A stretch of DNA of 64,000 nt from Albimonas sp963977235 (GTDB lineage: Bacteria > Pseudomonadota > Alphaproteobacteria > Rhodobacterales > Rhodobacteraceae): contig NZ_CAXBOD010000003.1 in NCBI RefSeq assembly GCF_963977235.1, positions 124,001 through 188,000 of the forward strand. Reading direction: 5' to 3'. Positions 17,382 through 24,565 of this stretch are shown piece after piece (position 1 is the first letter of the stretch; every line of letters starts with the position of its first letter). Under the pieces are notes generated by a model. It was given only the letters and a program-made list of their open reading frames with translations. It was not told the DNA's origin and searched no databases. A program made the position numbers and the translations under genes.

Positions 17382-18326
17382 ATGACCGAGCGGGACGAGC
17401 GGGACGAGCGGGGCGAGCGGGCCGACAGCCCCGCGGCATCGGGTTTCTGGCCAGCCGCCGAGGTCTGCGCCGAGCTGGGCGAGAGTCCGGTCTGGCGGGC
17501 CGAGGACGCCACCGTCTGGTGGGTCGACGTCGAGGGTCTGCAGCTGTTGCGCACCGAGTTCCGCCCCGGCTTCCGCGCGCTTGGCCCCACCCGCGCCTGG
17601 CCAACGCCCGAGGCCCCGGGCTTCGTGCAGCTCGACGCTTCGGGAGCGCCGCTGGTGGGCATGGGAACCGGGCTGTTCCGTTTCGAGGAGGCCGCAGGCC
17701 GCTTCGCGCGCATCGCGGCGGTCGAGGCCCCCGGGCGCCGCTGCAACGACGCCTGCGTGGATGCGGCCGGGCGGCTGTGGTTCGGGACCATGGATGTCGA
17801 GAACCTGCGCCCGAACGGCGCGCTCTACGTGATGGGGCCCGACGCGGCGCCGCGGCAGGTTCTCGACGGCTTCCGCACCATCAACGGCCTGGCCTGGGAC
17901 GCGGCGCGCGAGCGTCTGTTCGTCTCGGATTCCCACGTCAGCGTGCAGACCCTGTGGACGCTGCGGTTCCGCGACGGGGCGCTGGTCGAGCGCCAGGTCT
18001 TCGCTCGATTCGAGGGACTGGCGGGCCGTCCCGACGGCGCGGCGATGGACGCGCAGGGCCACCTGTGGATCGCTGGCGTCGGCGGGGCCGAGCTGTGCCG
18101 CTTCGCCCCCGACGGCCGGCTGGCCGCGCGGATCCCCACGCCCATGCCGCAACCCACCAAGCCCGCCTTCGCGGGCCCGCGGCTCGATCGCCTCGCGCTC
18201 GCCTCGCGCCGGGGACCGGGCGGCGGCGGGGTGCTCGCGGGGTGGGAGGCGGCCGCCGAGACCGGCGTGACGGGCGCGCCCGCGGCGCGCTGGCGGGGCG
18301 GGGACGCGACGGGCGCCCACGGCTGA
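17382..18326 (+). CDS. SMP-30/gluconolactonase-family lactonase (probable sugar lactonase)
   Basis: Six-bladed beta-propeller lactone hydrolase, 314 residues. The metal ligands of SMP-30 are recognisable: Glu near 34 (ELGESPVW), Asn near 168 (RTINGLAWD) and Asp near 218 (GRPDGAAMD), with family spacing. N122 in RRCNDACVD is the usual substrate-pocket residue. It should open L-arabino-1,4-lactone or a similar lactone, supplying the missing step between the sugar dehydrogenase and the arabonate dehydratase. The first 16 residues are a charged DER/GER repeat, so the true start may be slightly further in. It is divergent from the TRAP operon. Confidence 0.85.
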   Translation: MTERDERDERGERADSPAASGFWPAAEVCAELGESPVWRAEDATVWWVDVEGLQLLRTEFRPGFRALGPTRAWPTPEAPGFVQLDASGAPLVGMGTGLFRFEEAAGRFARIAAVEAPGRRCNDACVDAAGRLWFGTMDVENLRPNGALYVMGPDAAPRQVLDGFRTINGLAWDAARERLFVSDSHVSVQTLWTLRFRDGALVERQVFARFEGLAGRPDGAAMDAQGHLWIAGVGGAELCRFAPDGRLAARIPTPMPQPTKPAFAGPRLDRLALASRRGPGGGGVLAGWEAAAETGVTGAPAARWRGGDATGAHG

Positions 18327-18406
18327 TCCCCCGGGCCCCCAGGCGCACGCGGCGCGAGGGGCGGCAAGTCGAAGGCTCCCGGCACGCGAGGCGAGCCGTG
18401 GACGCC

Positions 18407-19738
18407 TCAGCCGGCCTCGGCCGCCACCGCCTCGACCAGCGCGAGGGCGAGGGCGTCGACCTCGGCCTGCGTCGTGGGGGTCGAGATCGCGCCCGAGATG
18501 TTCGGGGTGACCAGGAAACCGGCGGCGAGCAGGCGCCGGTGCACGGCGGCGAGACGCGCGGCCTCCTCAGGGGGGAGCCAGGCGGCGCGGTAGCCGTCGA
18601 TCCTCCGGTCGGTCAGGTGCACCCGGAACAACGAGCCCATGCCCGCGACCTGGATCGCGAGCCCGGCCGCCCGCGCCCCGGCATGGACCCTGGCGCGCAG
18701 CCGCTCGCCCAGCGCGTTGATCCGCTCGATCGCCGGGGCGTCGGCCAGGCGCAGGGCGGCGAGGCCCGCGGCCATGGTCAACGGGTTGGCCGTGAAGGTG
18801 CCGCCGTGGGGCAGCGGCGCCTTGCCCGAGCGGCCGTCGAAGACCTTCATCACCTCGGCCCTGCCCGCCACGGCGCCGACCGGCAGCCCGCCGCCGATCA
18901 TCTTGCCCAGCGCCGTCAGGTCCGGATCGATCCCCCACAGCGGATGCGCGCCGCCATGCGAGAGGCGGAAGCTGACCACCTCGTCCATCACCACCAGCAC
19001 GCCGTGGGCGCGGGCGGTCTCGACCAGGGCCGCGACGAACTCGACCGAGGCGGGGACCATCCCGGCGCGGGGCGGCAGCGGGTCGAACAGCACCGCAGCC
19101 AGCCGATGGGCGTTGGCCGCAAGGATCCGGCGCGCCGCCTCGGCGTCGTTGAACGGGATCACCACGGTGTCGTCCAGCACCGCCTGCGGGGCGCCCGCGA
19201 CATAGCTGATCCGGGCGGGGTCCGAAGCCTCGCCCCAGCTCTCGGGCTTCGGGTCCAGGCTGACCTCGGCATGGTCGTAGGAGCCGTGGTAGGCGCCCTC
19301 GATCTTGGCGAGCCCCGGGCGGCCGCTGTAGGCGCGCGCGGCCTTCAGCGCGGTCATCACCGCCTCGGAGCCGGAGTTGGCGAAGCGCACCTGTTCGAAA
19401 GCGGGGACGCGGGCGACCAGCAGTTCGGCCAGCTCCACCTCCCACCGCGTGGGCAGGCCGAAGCTGACGCCCGAGGCCGCGGCCCCGGCGATGGCCGCCA
19501 CGATCTCGGGGTGGGCGTTGCCATGGATCTGGGAGAAGAAGTTGTTGGCGAAGTCGACATAGGCGAGCCCGTCCTCGTCCACGACCCCGGTTCCCGCGCC
19601 CGAGCGCGCATAGGGCGGGTGGGGCGCGAAGAACAGCGTGCTCCGCGTGCTGCCCCCGGGCATCACCTTCAGCGCGCGCTCGAACAGCGCGGCGGAGGCG
19701 GCCGAGGAATTCCGCGGGGGCAGAGAGGGCTTGGACAC
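18407..19738 (-). CDS. Glutamate-1-semialdehyde aminomutase-like class III aminotransferase
   Basis: PLP enzyme of about 443 residues. It shows FERALKVMPGGSTR near the N-terminus, the PLP-binding GSEAVMTALKAARAYSG, VVMDEVVSFR and the Schiff-base lysine in ALGKMIGGGLPVGAVAG. This is the HemL fold, but the N-terminal VMPGGSTRSTLFF and IHGNAHPEIV indicate one of the HemL-like paralogues annotated as aspartate aminotransferase family, not necessarily tetrapyrrole synthesis. The substrate cannot be told from sequence. The start is a GTG, chosen because it precedes the conserved LFERA helix; no good ribosome site is visible. A 15-bp palindrome (19805-19819) lies about 70 bases upstream. Confidence 0.78.
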   Translation of the reverse strand: MSKPSLPPRNSSAASAALFERALKVMPGGSTRSTLFFAPHPPYARSGAGTGVVDEDGLAYVDFANNFFSQIHGNAHPEIVAAIAGAAASGVSFGLPTRWEVELAELLVARVPAFEQVRFANSGSEAVMTALKAARAYSGRPGLAKIEGAYHGSYDHAEVSLDPKPESWGEASDPARISYVAGAPQAVLDDTVVIPFNDAEAARRILAANAHRLAAVLFDPLPPRAGMVPASVEFVAALVETARAHGVLVVMDEVVSFRLSHGGAHPLWGIDPDLTALGKMIGGGLPVGAVAGRAEVMKVFDGRSGKAPLPHGGTFTANPLTMAAGLAALRLADAPAIERINALGERLRARVHAGARAAGLAIQVAGMGSLFRVHLTDRRIDGYRAAWLPPEEAARLAAVHRRLLAAGFLVTPNISGAISTPTTQAEVDALALALVEAVAAEAG

Positions 19739-20229
19739 AGGGCGACCGTCCGGGCTGGATTCGGGATTTCCGAGGTCCGATATGGCGCCGCGGCGCGATC
19801 GGGGGTCAACCGGTTTGACGCCCCTTGGGCGGCAGAGGTCGAGGGCCGCGGCGCGCGGCCTCCCAGAGAGGCGCGTGCGCGAGAGGCGTGCGCGAGGGGC
19901 CTTTGGGTGGCGCATGCGACGTGCCGGTCGCCGCGCCACCCCGAGGCGACCGATCCGAAGGGGCGCTCCCCGACATCCCCCCCGGGGTCGGGCCGCCTCG
20001 CGTCGGGTGCTGGACGCGGCATCGGGTGACATGCCGGGTCCCGGTCGCCCCGATCCGAAACCGGGGCGCCTCCGTCTGGGCGGAGGCCTGTGACAGGGAA
20101 GATGCCGCGGATGGCGCGCCCGGCTCAACGCGCATGTTTGTCTTTGCGCGCCCGATATTTGGAAGCGGTTGGAATTCGACTGGAAGACCGCGGCGGGCGG
20201 CGGCGCGCCGCGCGCCAGATCCTCGGGGA
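19739..20229. other. Gene-free interval with a palindrome
   Basis: No convincing gene on either strand; open frames here are Arg/Pro/Gly-rich shadows. Two things are visible. One is the near-palindrome GTCAACCGGTTTGAC at 19805-19819, upstream of the aminotransferase-like gene and possibly an operator. The other is a short direct repeat GCGTGCGCGAG at about 19873-19883 and 19886-19896. An AT-richer patch at about 20130-20180 (GTTTGTCTTTG, GATATTTGGAA) could hold a promoter, but no -35/-10 pair is clear. Confidence 0.4.
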
Positions 20230-21306
20230 TCAGAGCGTCGCCAGCCAGATCCGGTCGGCCGCGCTGACCAGCGCCGTCACCTCCGAGGGCGCCATCGGCC
20301 GGTCCGAGGCGACCGGCTGGCGCAGCCAGCGCGCGAGATCCGCGGCGAAACCGGGCGACTGCTCGACCGGCAGTCCGAGGTCGCGCAGGTCCTGCTCGAC
20401 CTCGGGCTCGGCCTCGAGATAGCGGTTGCCCTCGGCCAGCGCCTCGCCCGCAGCGGCCGGCGCGCGCACCGCCGCGATCCGCGCCGCGTAGGGCCGCTGG
20501 GCGCCGGGCTGCAGCGACACGAAGCCGACCGCGACCCCGGCCAGCAGGCTTCCCGGCAGGGTCGGGGTGATCAGCGCCAGATAGCAGGGCCCGAAGGCGC
20601 CGCTCTCGCTGCGCAGCTCGCCCGACAGGCCCTGGGGATGGGCCTCGATCACGCCCGACCAGGCGGCCTGCATGCCCGCGAACCGCTCGCGCATGCGGGT
20701 GGGATGACCGGTGTCGCCCTCGCCGCCCGAAGCGACATGCAGGTCGCCGCGGATCAGCCGGGCCTCGTAATAGGGCGACTGCGCCATGCCATAGAGCACG
20801 AAGCGGCCGGGCAGGAAGGTGCGCGGCTCGCGCAGGGCCGGGGTGTCGGGCAGCAGGCCCGCGGCCGAGCGCAGGCCCGAGGCCGCCTCGCCGTGCCGCG
20901 CCTCGAGCGTGGCGACGAAGGTGGCGAGGTCGCAGGCCGCCAGCCACCCTCCCGGCCGGCCGACGTCGAGCAGCCCGGCCCATTCCTCGTAGAGCTTGGC
21001 CGAGCGCGGCGTCGCGCGCCCCTGCATCCACTTGTAGGATCGCGCGATGTCGAAATCGGTGTCGGGGTCCGCCTCGCGGAACAGGGCGGCGAGGGCCTTC
21101 TGGCTGTCGCAGCCCAGCAACATCGCCGTCAGCCGCAGCTTCGCGCCGAAATCCCGAGGGCGTGCGGGTCTGCTGGAGAGGCTGTTGCGGGTCAGGGCGG
21201 GCGTCCGGCGATCGTTCGGCGGCCGGGGGCCCGCGCGACGCGCCCTGCTCGGGGGGGAGTAGGCGTCCTCACGGATCCGTCGCCAGCCTCGCCGAAGCGA
21301 GGCCAT
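20230..21306 (-). CDS. Conserved hypothetical protein with HTH-like N-terminal domain
   Basis: I do not recognise a characterised family. The coherent part of the translation begins DFGAKLRLTAMLLGCDSQKA, followed by FDIARSYKWMQGRATPRSAK and YEEWAGLLD. This reads as a small helical domain in which a repressor-like helix-turn-helix is possible. A longer alpha/beta part follows (FLPGRFVLYGMAQSPYYEAR, GPCYLALITPTLPGSLLAGV, FVSLQPGAQRPYAARI). No catalytic motif is evident. Start is uncertain: ATG 21306 includes the whole domain but adds about 50 Arg-rich residues, and ATG 21123 would cut the first helix. An AT-rich TAAAAAT tract just upstream of 21306 may be a promoter. Confidence 0.6.
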   Translation of the reverse strand: MASLRRGWRRIREDAYSPPSRARRAGPRPPNDRRTPALTRNSLSSRPARPRDFGAKLRLTAMLLGCDSQKALAALFREADPDTDFDIARSYKWMQGRATPRSAKLYEEWAGLLDVGRPGGWLAACDLATFVATLEARHGEAASGLRSAAGLLPDTPALREPRTFLPGRFVLYGMAQSPYYEARLIRGDLHVASGGEGDTGHPTRMRERFAGMQAAWSGVIEAHPQGLSGELRSESGAFGPCYLALITPTLPGSLLAGVAVGFVSLQPGAQRPYAARIAAVRAPAAAGEALAEGNRYLEAEPEVEQDLRDLGLPVEQSPGFAADLARWLRQPVASDRPMAPSEVTALVSAADRIWLATL

Positions 21307-21573
21307 TGCAGAAGCTGGATTTTTACCGCGTTGCGGCGGCAGCATCAAGTTGCCGCGCAAGGCGGGGGGGACGCGCGCGACCCCAGCCCGGCGCGCATCC
21401 CGAAAGCGTCCCGAAACGCTGCGCCGACCGGGCGCCGGGGACCGTGTTCCCGGCGCAGCGCACCCGGGATGTCTCCGGGCTCCCGCGCGGACGTCGCCCC
21501 GGCCCCCCATGGGCGCCTGCGCCGCGCCCGCCCCCCCTTCCGCAGCCTCCGCCGCGCGGCTATCGTCGCGCTC

Positions 21574-22842
21574 ATGACCAGCTCTGCCACGCGCCCCGCC
21601 TCCGCCCCCTTTCCCGGCCCGCTTTCGGCGGGCGTCGCGGCCGCCTGCGATCCGCCGGTGATGGAGGCGCGGCGCTGGATCGCCGGGCGCGCCTTCCCCG
21701 CGGACCGCCCGCTGCTGAACCTCAGCCAGGCCGCCCCCGTGGATCCCCCGCCCGAGGATCTTCGCCGCGCCATCGCCGAGGCCGCGCTGCATGAGCCGCA
21801 GGCCCATCTCTACGGCCCCGTCCTGGGCCTGCCCGCCCTGCGCGAGGAGATCGCCGCGCAATGGTCCGCGGCCTACGGCGGGGCCATCGCGCCCGAGGAC
21901 GTGGCCGTGACGCCCGGCTGCAACCAGGCCTTCTGCGCCGTGATGTCGACCATCGCCGGCCCCGGCGACGCGGTGCTGTTGCCGACGCCGTGGTACTTCA
22001 ACCACAAGATGTGGCTCGACATCACCGGGGTCGAGGCCCGCCCCCTGCCCTGCGACGGCGCCCTGGTTCCGATCCTCGCGGAGGCCGAGGCCCGCATGCA
22101 GGGCGTCAAGGCCATCGTCCTGATCACCCCCAACAACCCCACCGGCGCCGAATACCCCGCCGGCGTGGTCGAGGCCTTCGCCGAACTCGCCGCCCGCCAC
22201 GGCGCGATGCTGGTGATCGACGAGACCTACCGCGACTTCGACAGCCGCGAGGGCGCCCCCCATTCGCTGTTCCAGAACCCGGACTGGCGCGATCACCTCG
22301 TGCATCTCTACAGTTTCTCCAAGGCCTACCGGCTGACCGGCCACCGCGTCGGCGCCGCCATCGCCTCGCCCGCCCGCCTGGCGCAGGTCGAGAAATTCCT
22401 CGACACGGTGACGATCTGCCCCTCGCAGCTGGGCCAGTTCGCGGCCCTGCACGGCCTGCGCCGCCTCTCGGACTTCGTCGCCGGCCAGCGGACCGAGATC
22501 CTCGCCCGCCGCGCCATCCTCGAGCGCGAGTTCCGCCAGGCCCTCCCCGACTGGGAGCTGATGGGCTGCGGCGCCTATTTCGCCTGGCTGCGCCATCCCT
22601 TCGCCGAAAGTTCGGCGGATCTGGCCAAGGCGCTGGTCGAGGCGCAGAGCCTGCTGATGCTCCCCGGCACGATGTTCACCCCCCAGGGCGACCCGCTGGG
22701 CCCGCAGAGCTTCCGCATGGCCTTCGCCAACGCCGACGCCGAGGGGCTGCGCGCGGCGCTCGCCCGGCTGGCCGCCTTCACCGCCGAACACCGGGTCTCG
22801 CACGGGGCCTCGCACGGGGCCGCACGGGGGGCGCCGGCGTGA
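21574..22842 (+). CDS. Pyridoxal-phosphate aminotransferase, class I/II
   Basis: Fold-type I aminotransferase, 422 residues. PLP contacts are visible: TPGCNQAF (113-120), TPNNPTGAEY (185-194), the pyridine-N Asp and Tyr in VIDETYRDF (214-222), and the Schiff-base Lys near 250 in YSFSKAYRLTGHRVG. It resembles aspartate/alanine-type transaminases, but substrate is not decidable. Its stop overlaps the GTG of the DNA methyltransferase (GTGA), so the two are co-translated. No ribosome site precedes the ATG. The C-terminal 15 residues are a low-complexity SHGASHGAARG tail. Confidence 0.85.
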   Translation: MTSSATRPASAPFPGPLSAGVAAACDPPVMEARRWIAGRAFPADRPLLNLSQAAPVDPPPEDLRRAIAEAALHEPQAHLYGPVLGLPALREEIAAQWSAAYGGAIAPEDVAVTPGCNQAFCAVMSTIAGPGDAVLLPTPWYFNHKMWLDITGVEARPLPCDGALVPILAEAEARMQGVKAIVLITPNNPTGAEYPAGVVEAFAELAARHGAMLVIDETYRDFDSREGAPHSLFQNPDWRDHLVHLYSFSKAYRLTGHRVGAAIASPARLAQVEKFLDTVTICPSQLGQFAALHGLRRLSDFVAGQRTEILARRAILEREFRQALPDWELMGCGAYFAWLRHPFAESSADLAKALVEAQSLLMLPGTMFTPQGDPLGPQSFRMAFANADAEGLRAALARLAAFTAEHRVSHGASHGAARGAPA

Positions 22843-24020
22843 CCTCCCGCCCCCGGCGCCGGTTCGTGGAGTTCTTCGCCGGCGGCGGCATGGCCCGCGT
22901 CGGCCTGGGCGAGGGCTGGCAGTGCCTGTGGGCCAACGATTTCGACGCCGCCAAATGCGCCGCCTACCGCGATAATTTCGGCGACGCCCATCTGGTCGAG
23001 CGCGACGTCGCCAAGGTCGCCACCGCCGACATCCCGGGCCGGGCGGATCTCGCCTGGGCCTCGTTCCCCTGCCAGGACCTCAGCCTCGCCGGCGCCCGCC
23101 GGGGCATGCGGGTCGGCGGCTCGACCCGCAGCTCGGTGTTCTGGGCCTTCTGGTTCCTGGTCGAGCGTCTGGGCGCCGAGGGCCGCGCCCCCCGCGTGCT
23201 GGTGATCGAGAACGTGGTGGGCCTCGCCTCGGCCTCCGGCCACAAGGATTTCGCGGCCCTCTGCGCGGCGCTGGCCGCGGGGGGCTACCGCTACGACGCC
23301 CATGTGGTCGACGCCGCCGGCTTCCTGCCCCAGAGCCGCCCGCGCCTCTTCGTCATCGCCTGGAAGGGCGAGCCCCCCGCCGCCCTGGCCGAGACCCCGA
23401 ACGACGGAACCCCGGCCCGCCCCAAGGCGCTCGCCACCGCCCTGCAGCGCCTGGGCGAGGCCGCGCCGGCGCGCCGCCCCCTGCGCCTGCCGCCGCCGCC
23501 CCCGCGCAACCTGCAGCTCTCCGATGTGGTCGAGGCGCGTCCCGCCGGCGTGCGCTGGCGCACCGCGGCCGAGACCAGGGCCCTGCTGGCGATGATGACC
23601 CCCCGCCACCTGGAGCGGATCGAGACGGCGAAGGCCCAGGCGAAGCGCGACGGCCGTCCGGTCGCCGGCACGCTCTACCGCCGCATGCGCCCCGACGGCG
23701 AGGGCGGCACGGTGCAGCGCGCCGAGGTCCGCTTCGACCTCGCCGGCTGCCTGCGCACCCCTGCCGGCGGCTCCTCGCGCCAGACGCTGGTGATGGTCGA
23801 CCCCTCGGGACGCGTCCGCACCCGTCTCCTCTCGGCGCGCGAGGCCGCCCGCCTGATGGGTCTGCCCGACGACTACCGCCTGCCCGCGCGCTACACCGAC
23901 GCCTACAAGCTCGCCGGCGACGGCGTCGCCGCCCCGGTGGCCCGCTGGCTCGCCTCGCAATTGATCGAGCCCCTGCTCGACCGCCTCGACGCCCAGGAAA
24001 CCGCCGCCGCCGCCGAGTAA
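22839..24020 (+). CDS. DNA (cytosine-5) methyltransferase, orphan
   Basis: Dcm-type enzyme, 393 residues, from a GTG overlapping the preceding stop. Motif I is EFFAGGGMARVGLG (about 11-24), motif IV SFPCQDLSLAG with catalytic Cys near 78, motif VI VIENVVGL with Glu near 124, motif VIII SRPRLFVIAW, and motifs IX/X RQTLVMV...LSAREAARLMGLPDDY and YKLAGDGVAAPVARWLA. The target-recognition region is about 190-280. No restriction endonuclease, Vsr or S-subunit gene is nearby, so it appears solitary and may be regulatory. Target sequence cannot be read from the protein. Confidence 0.93.
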   Translation: MTSRPRRRFVEFFAGGGMARVGLGEGWQCLWANDFDAAKCAAYRDNFGDAHLVERDVAKVATADIPGRADLAWASFPCQDLSLAGARRGMRVGGSTRSSVFWAFWFLVERLGAEGRAPRVLVIENVVGLASASGHKDFAALCAALAAGGYRYDAHVVDAAGFLPQSRPRLFVIAWKGEPPAALAETPNDGTPARPKALATALQRLGEAAPARRPLRLPPPPPRNLQLSDVVEARPAGVRWRTAAETRALLAMMTPRHLERIETAKAQAKRDGRPVAGTLYRRMRPDGEGGTVQRAEVRFDLAGCLRTPAGGSSRQTLVMVDPSGRVRTRLLSAREAARLMGLPDDYRLPARYTDAYKLAGDGVAAPVARWLASQLIEPLLDRLDAQETAAAAE

Positions 24021-24132
24021 CCCTGCCCAGGCGCGACCCGAAGCACCTGCGCCCTGGCGCGACCCCCGACAAAGCGCGCCATGGCGCGACCCCAACCGAG
24101 CGCGCCACGGCGCGACGCCCCCCACACCCGCA

Positions 24133-24405
24133 AAGCGCCTGTTCTCCGGAGCCGTCTCTCGCGGATGCCGATCAGAGCGACTCGCCTCCCCCGGTCAAGG
24201 ATCGCGCAGCGACCCCCGCAGGGGGCTTGTCCTTGACCGGGGGAGGCGAGTCGCTCAGGCATCAGACGCGAGAGACGGATCCGGGGAACAGGCGCGGGCC
24301 TGTTCTCTGGTGAGTCAGGAGCCCGCCGGAGGCTCCCCCGCTCGGCAATCCGGGCCCTCCCCTGCCCACACGCGCCCCGCAGCCAAGCCCGCCCGCAGGG
24401 CGCCT
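24133..24405 (+). repeat. Dispersed structured element, copy A
   Basis: About 273 bp, matched by copy B at 37262-37536 in the same orientation. Stem region 24135-24295: outer arms GCGCCTGTTC/GAACAGGCGC, a CCGTCTCTCGCG/CGCGAGAGACGG helix, GATGCC/GGCATC, then a perfect 26-bp helix (24175-24200 with 24229-24254). The apex carries two mini-hairpins with GCA loops (TCGC-GCA-GCGA and CCCCC-GCA-GGGGG). A conserved tail follows with CCTGTTCTCTGG (24299-24310), a GGAGCC/GGCTCC hairpin (24318-24336) and a GCCC-GCA-GGGC hairpin. It lies between the methyltransferase and ppiD genes. No protein is encoded. It could be a non-autonomous mobile palindrome or a structured RNA. Confidence 0.85.
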
Positions 24406-24565
24406 GCAGTCCGATCCGAGCCAGGGCGGATCCTCCTCGCCCCGGGCACGCCCCCTTCCCTTCCCATTGCCCTCACGACATCGCGCCCCCGCCGCCCCGT
24501 TGCCCCCGCCCTCGCGAGTCTCTAAGACCCATTTCGACCCACGCCTGCGATCCGAAGGCCGAACC

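Noticed and set aside
24135..24295. Intrinsic terminator as the full explanation of the element
   Set aside because: The stem is far too long and branched, lacks a T-run, has a conserved 110-bp tail and recurs almost unchanged at 37264.
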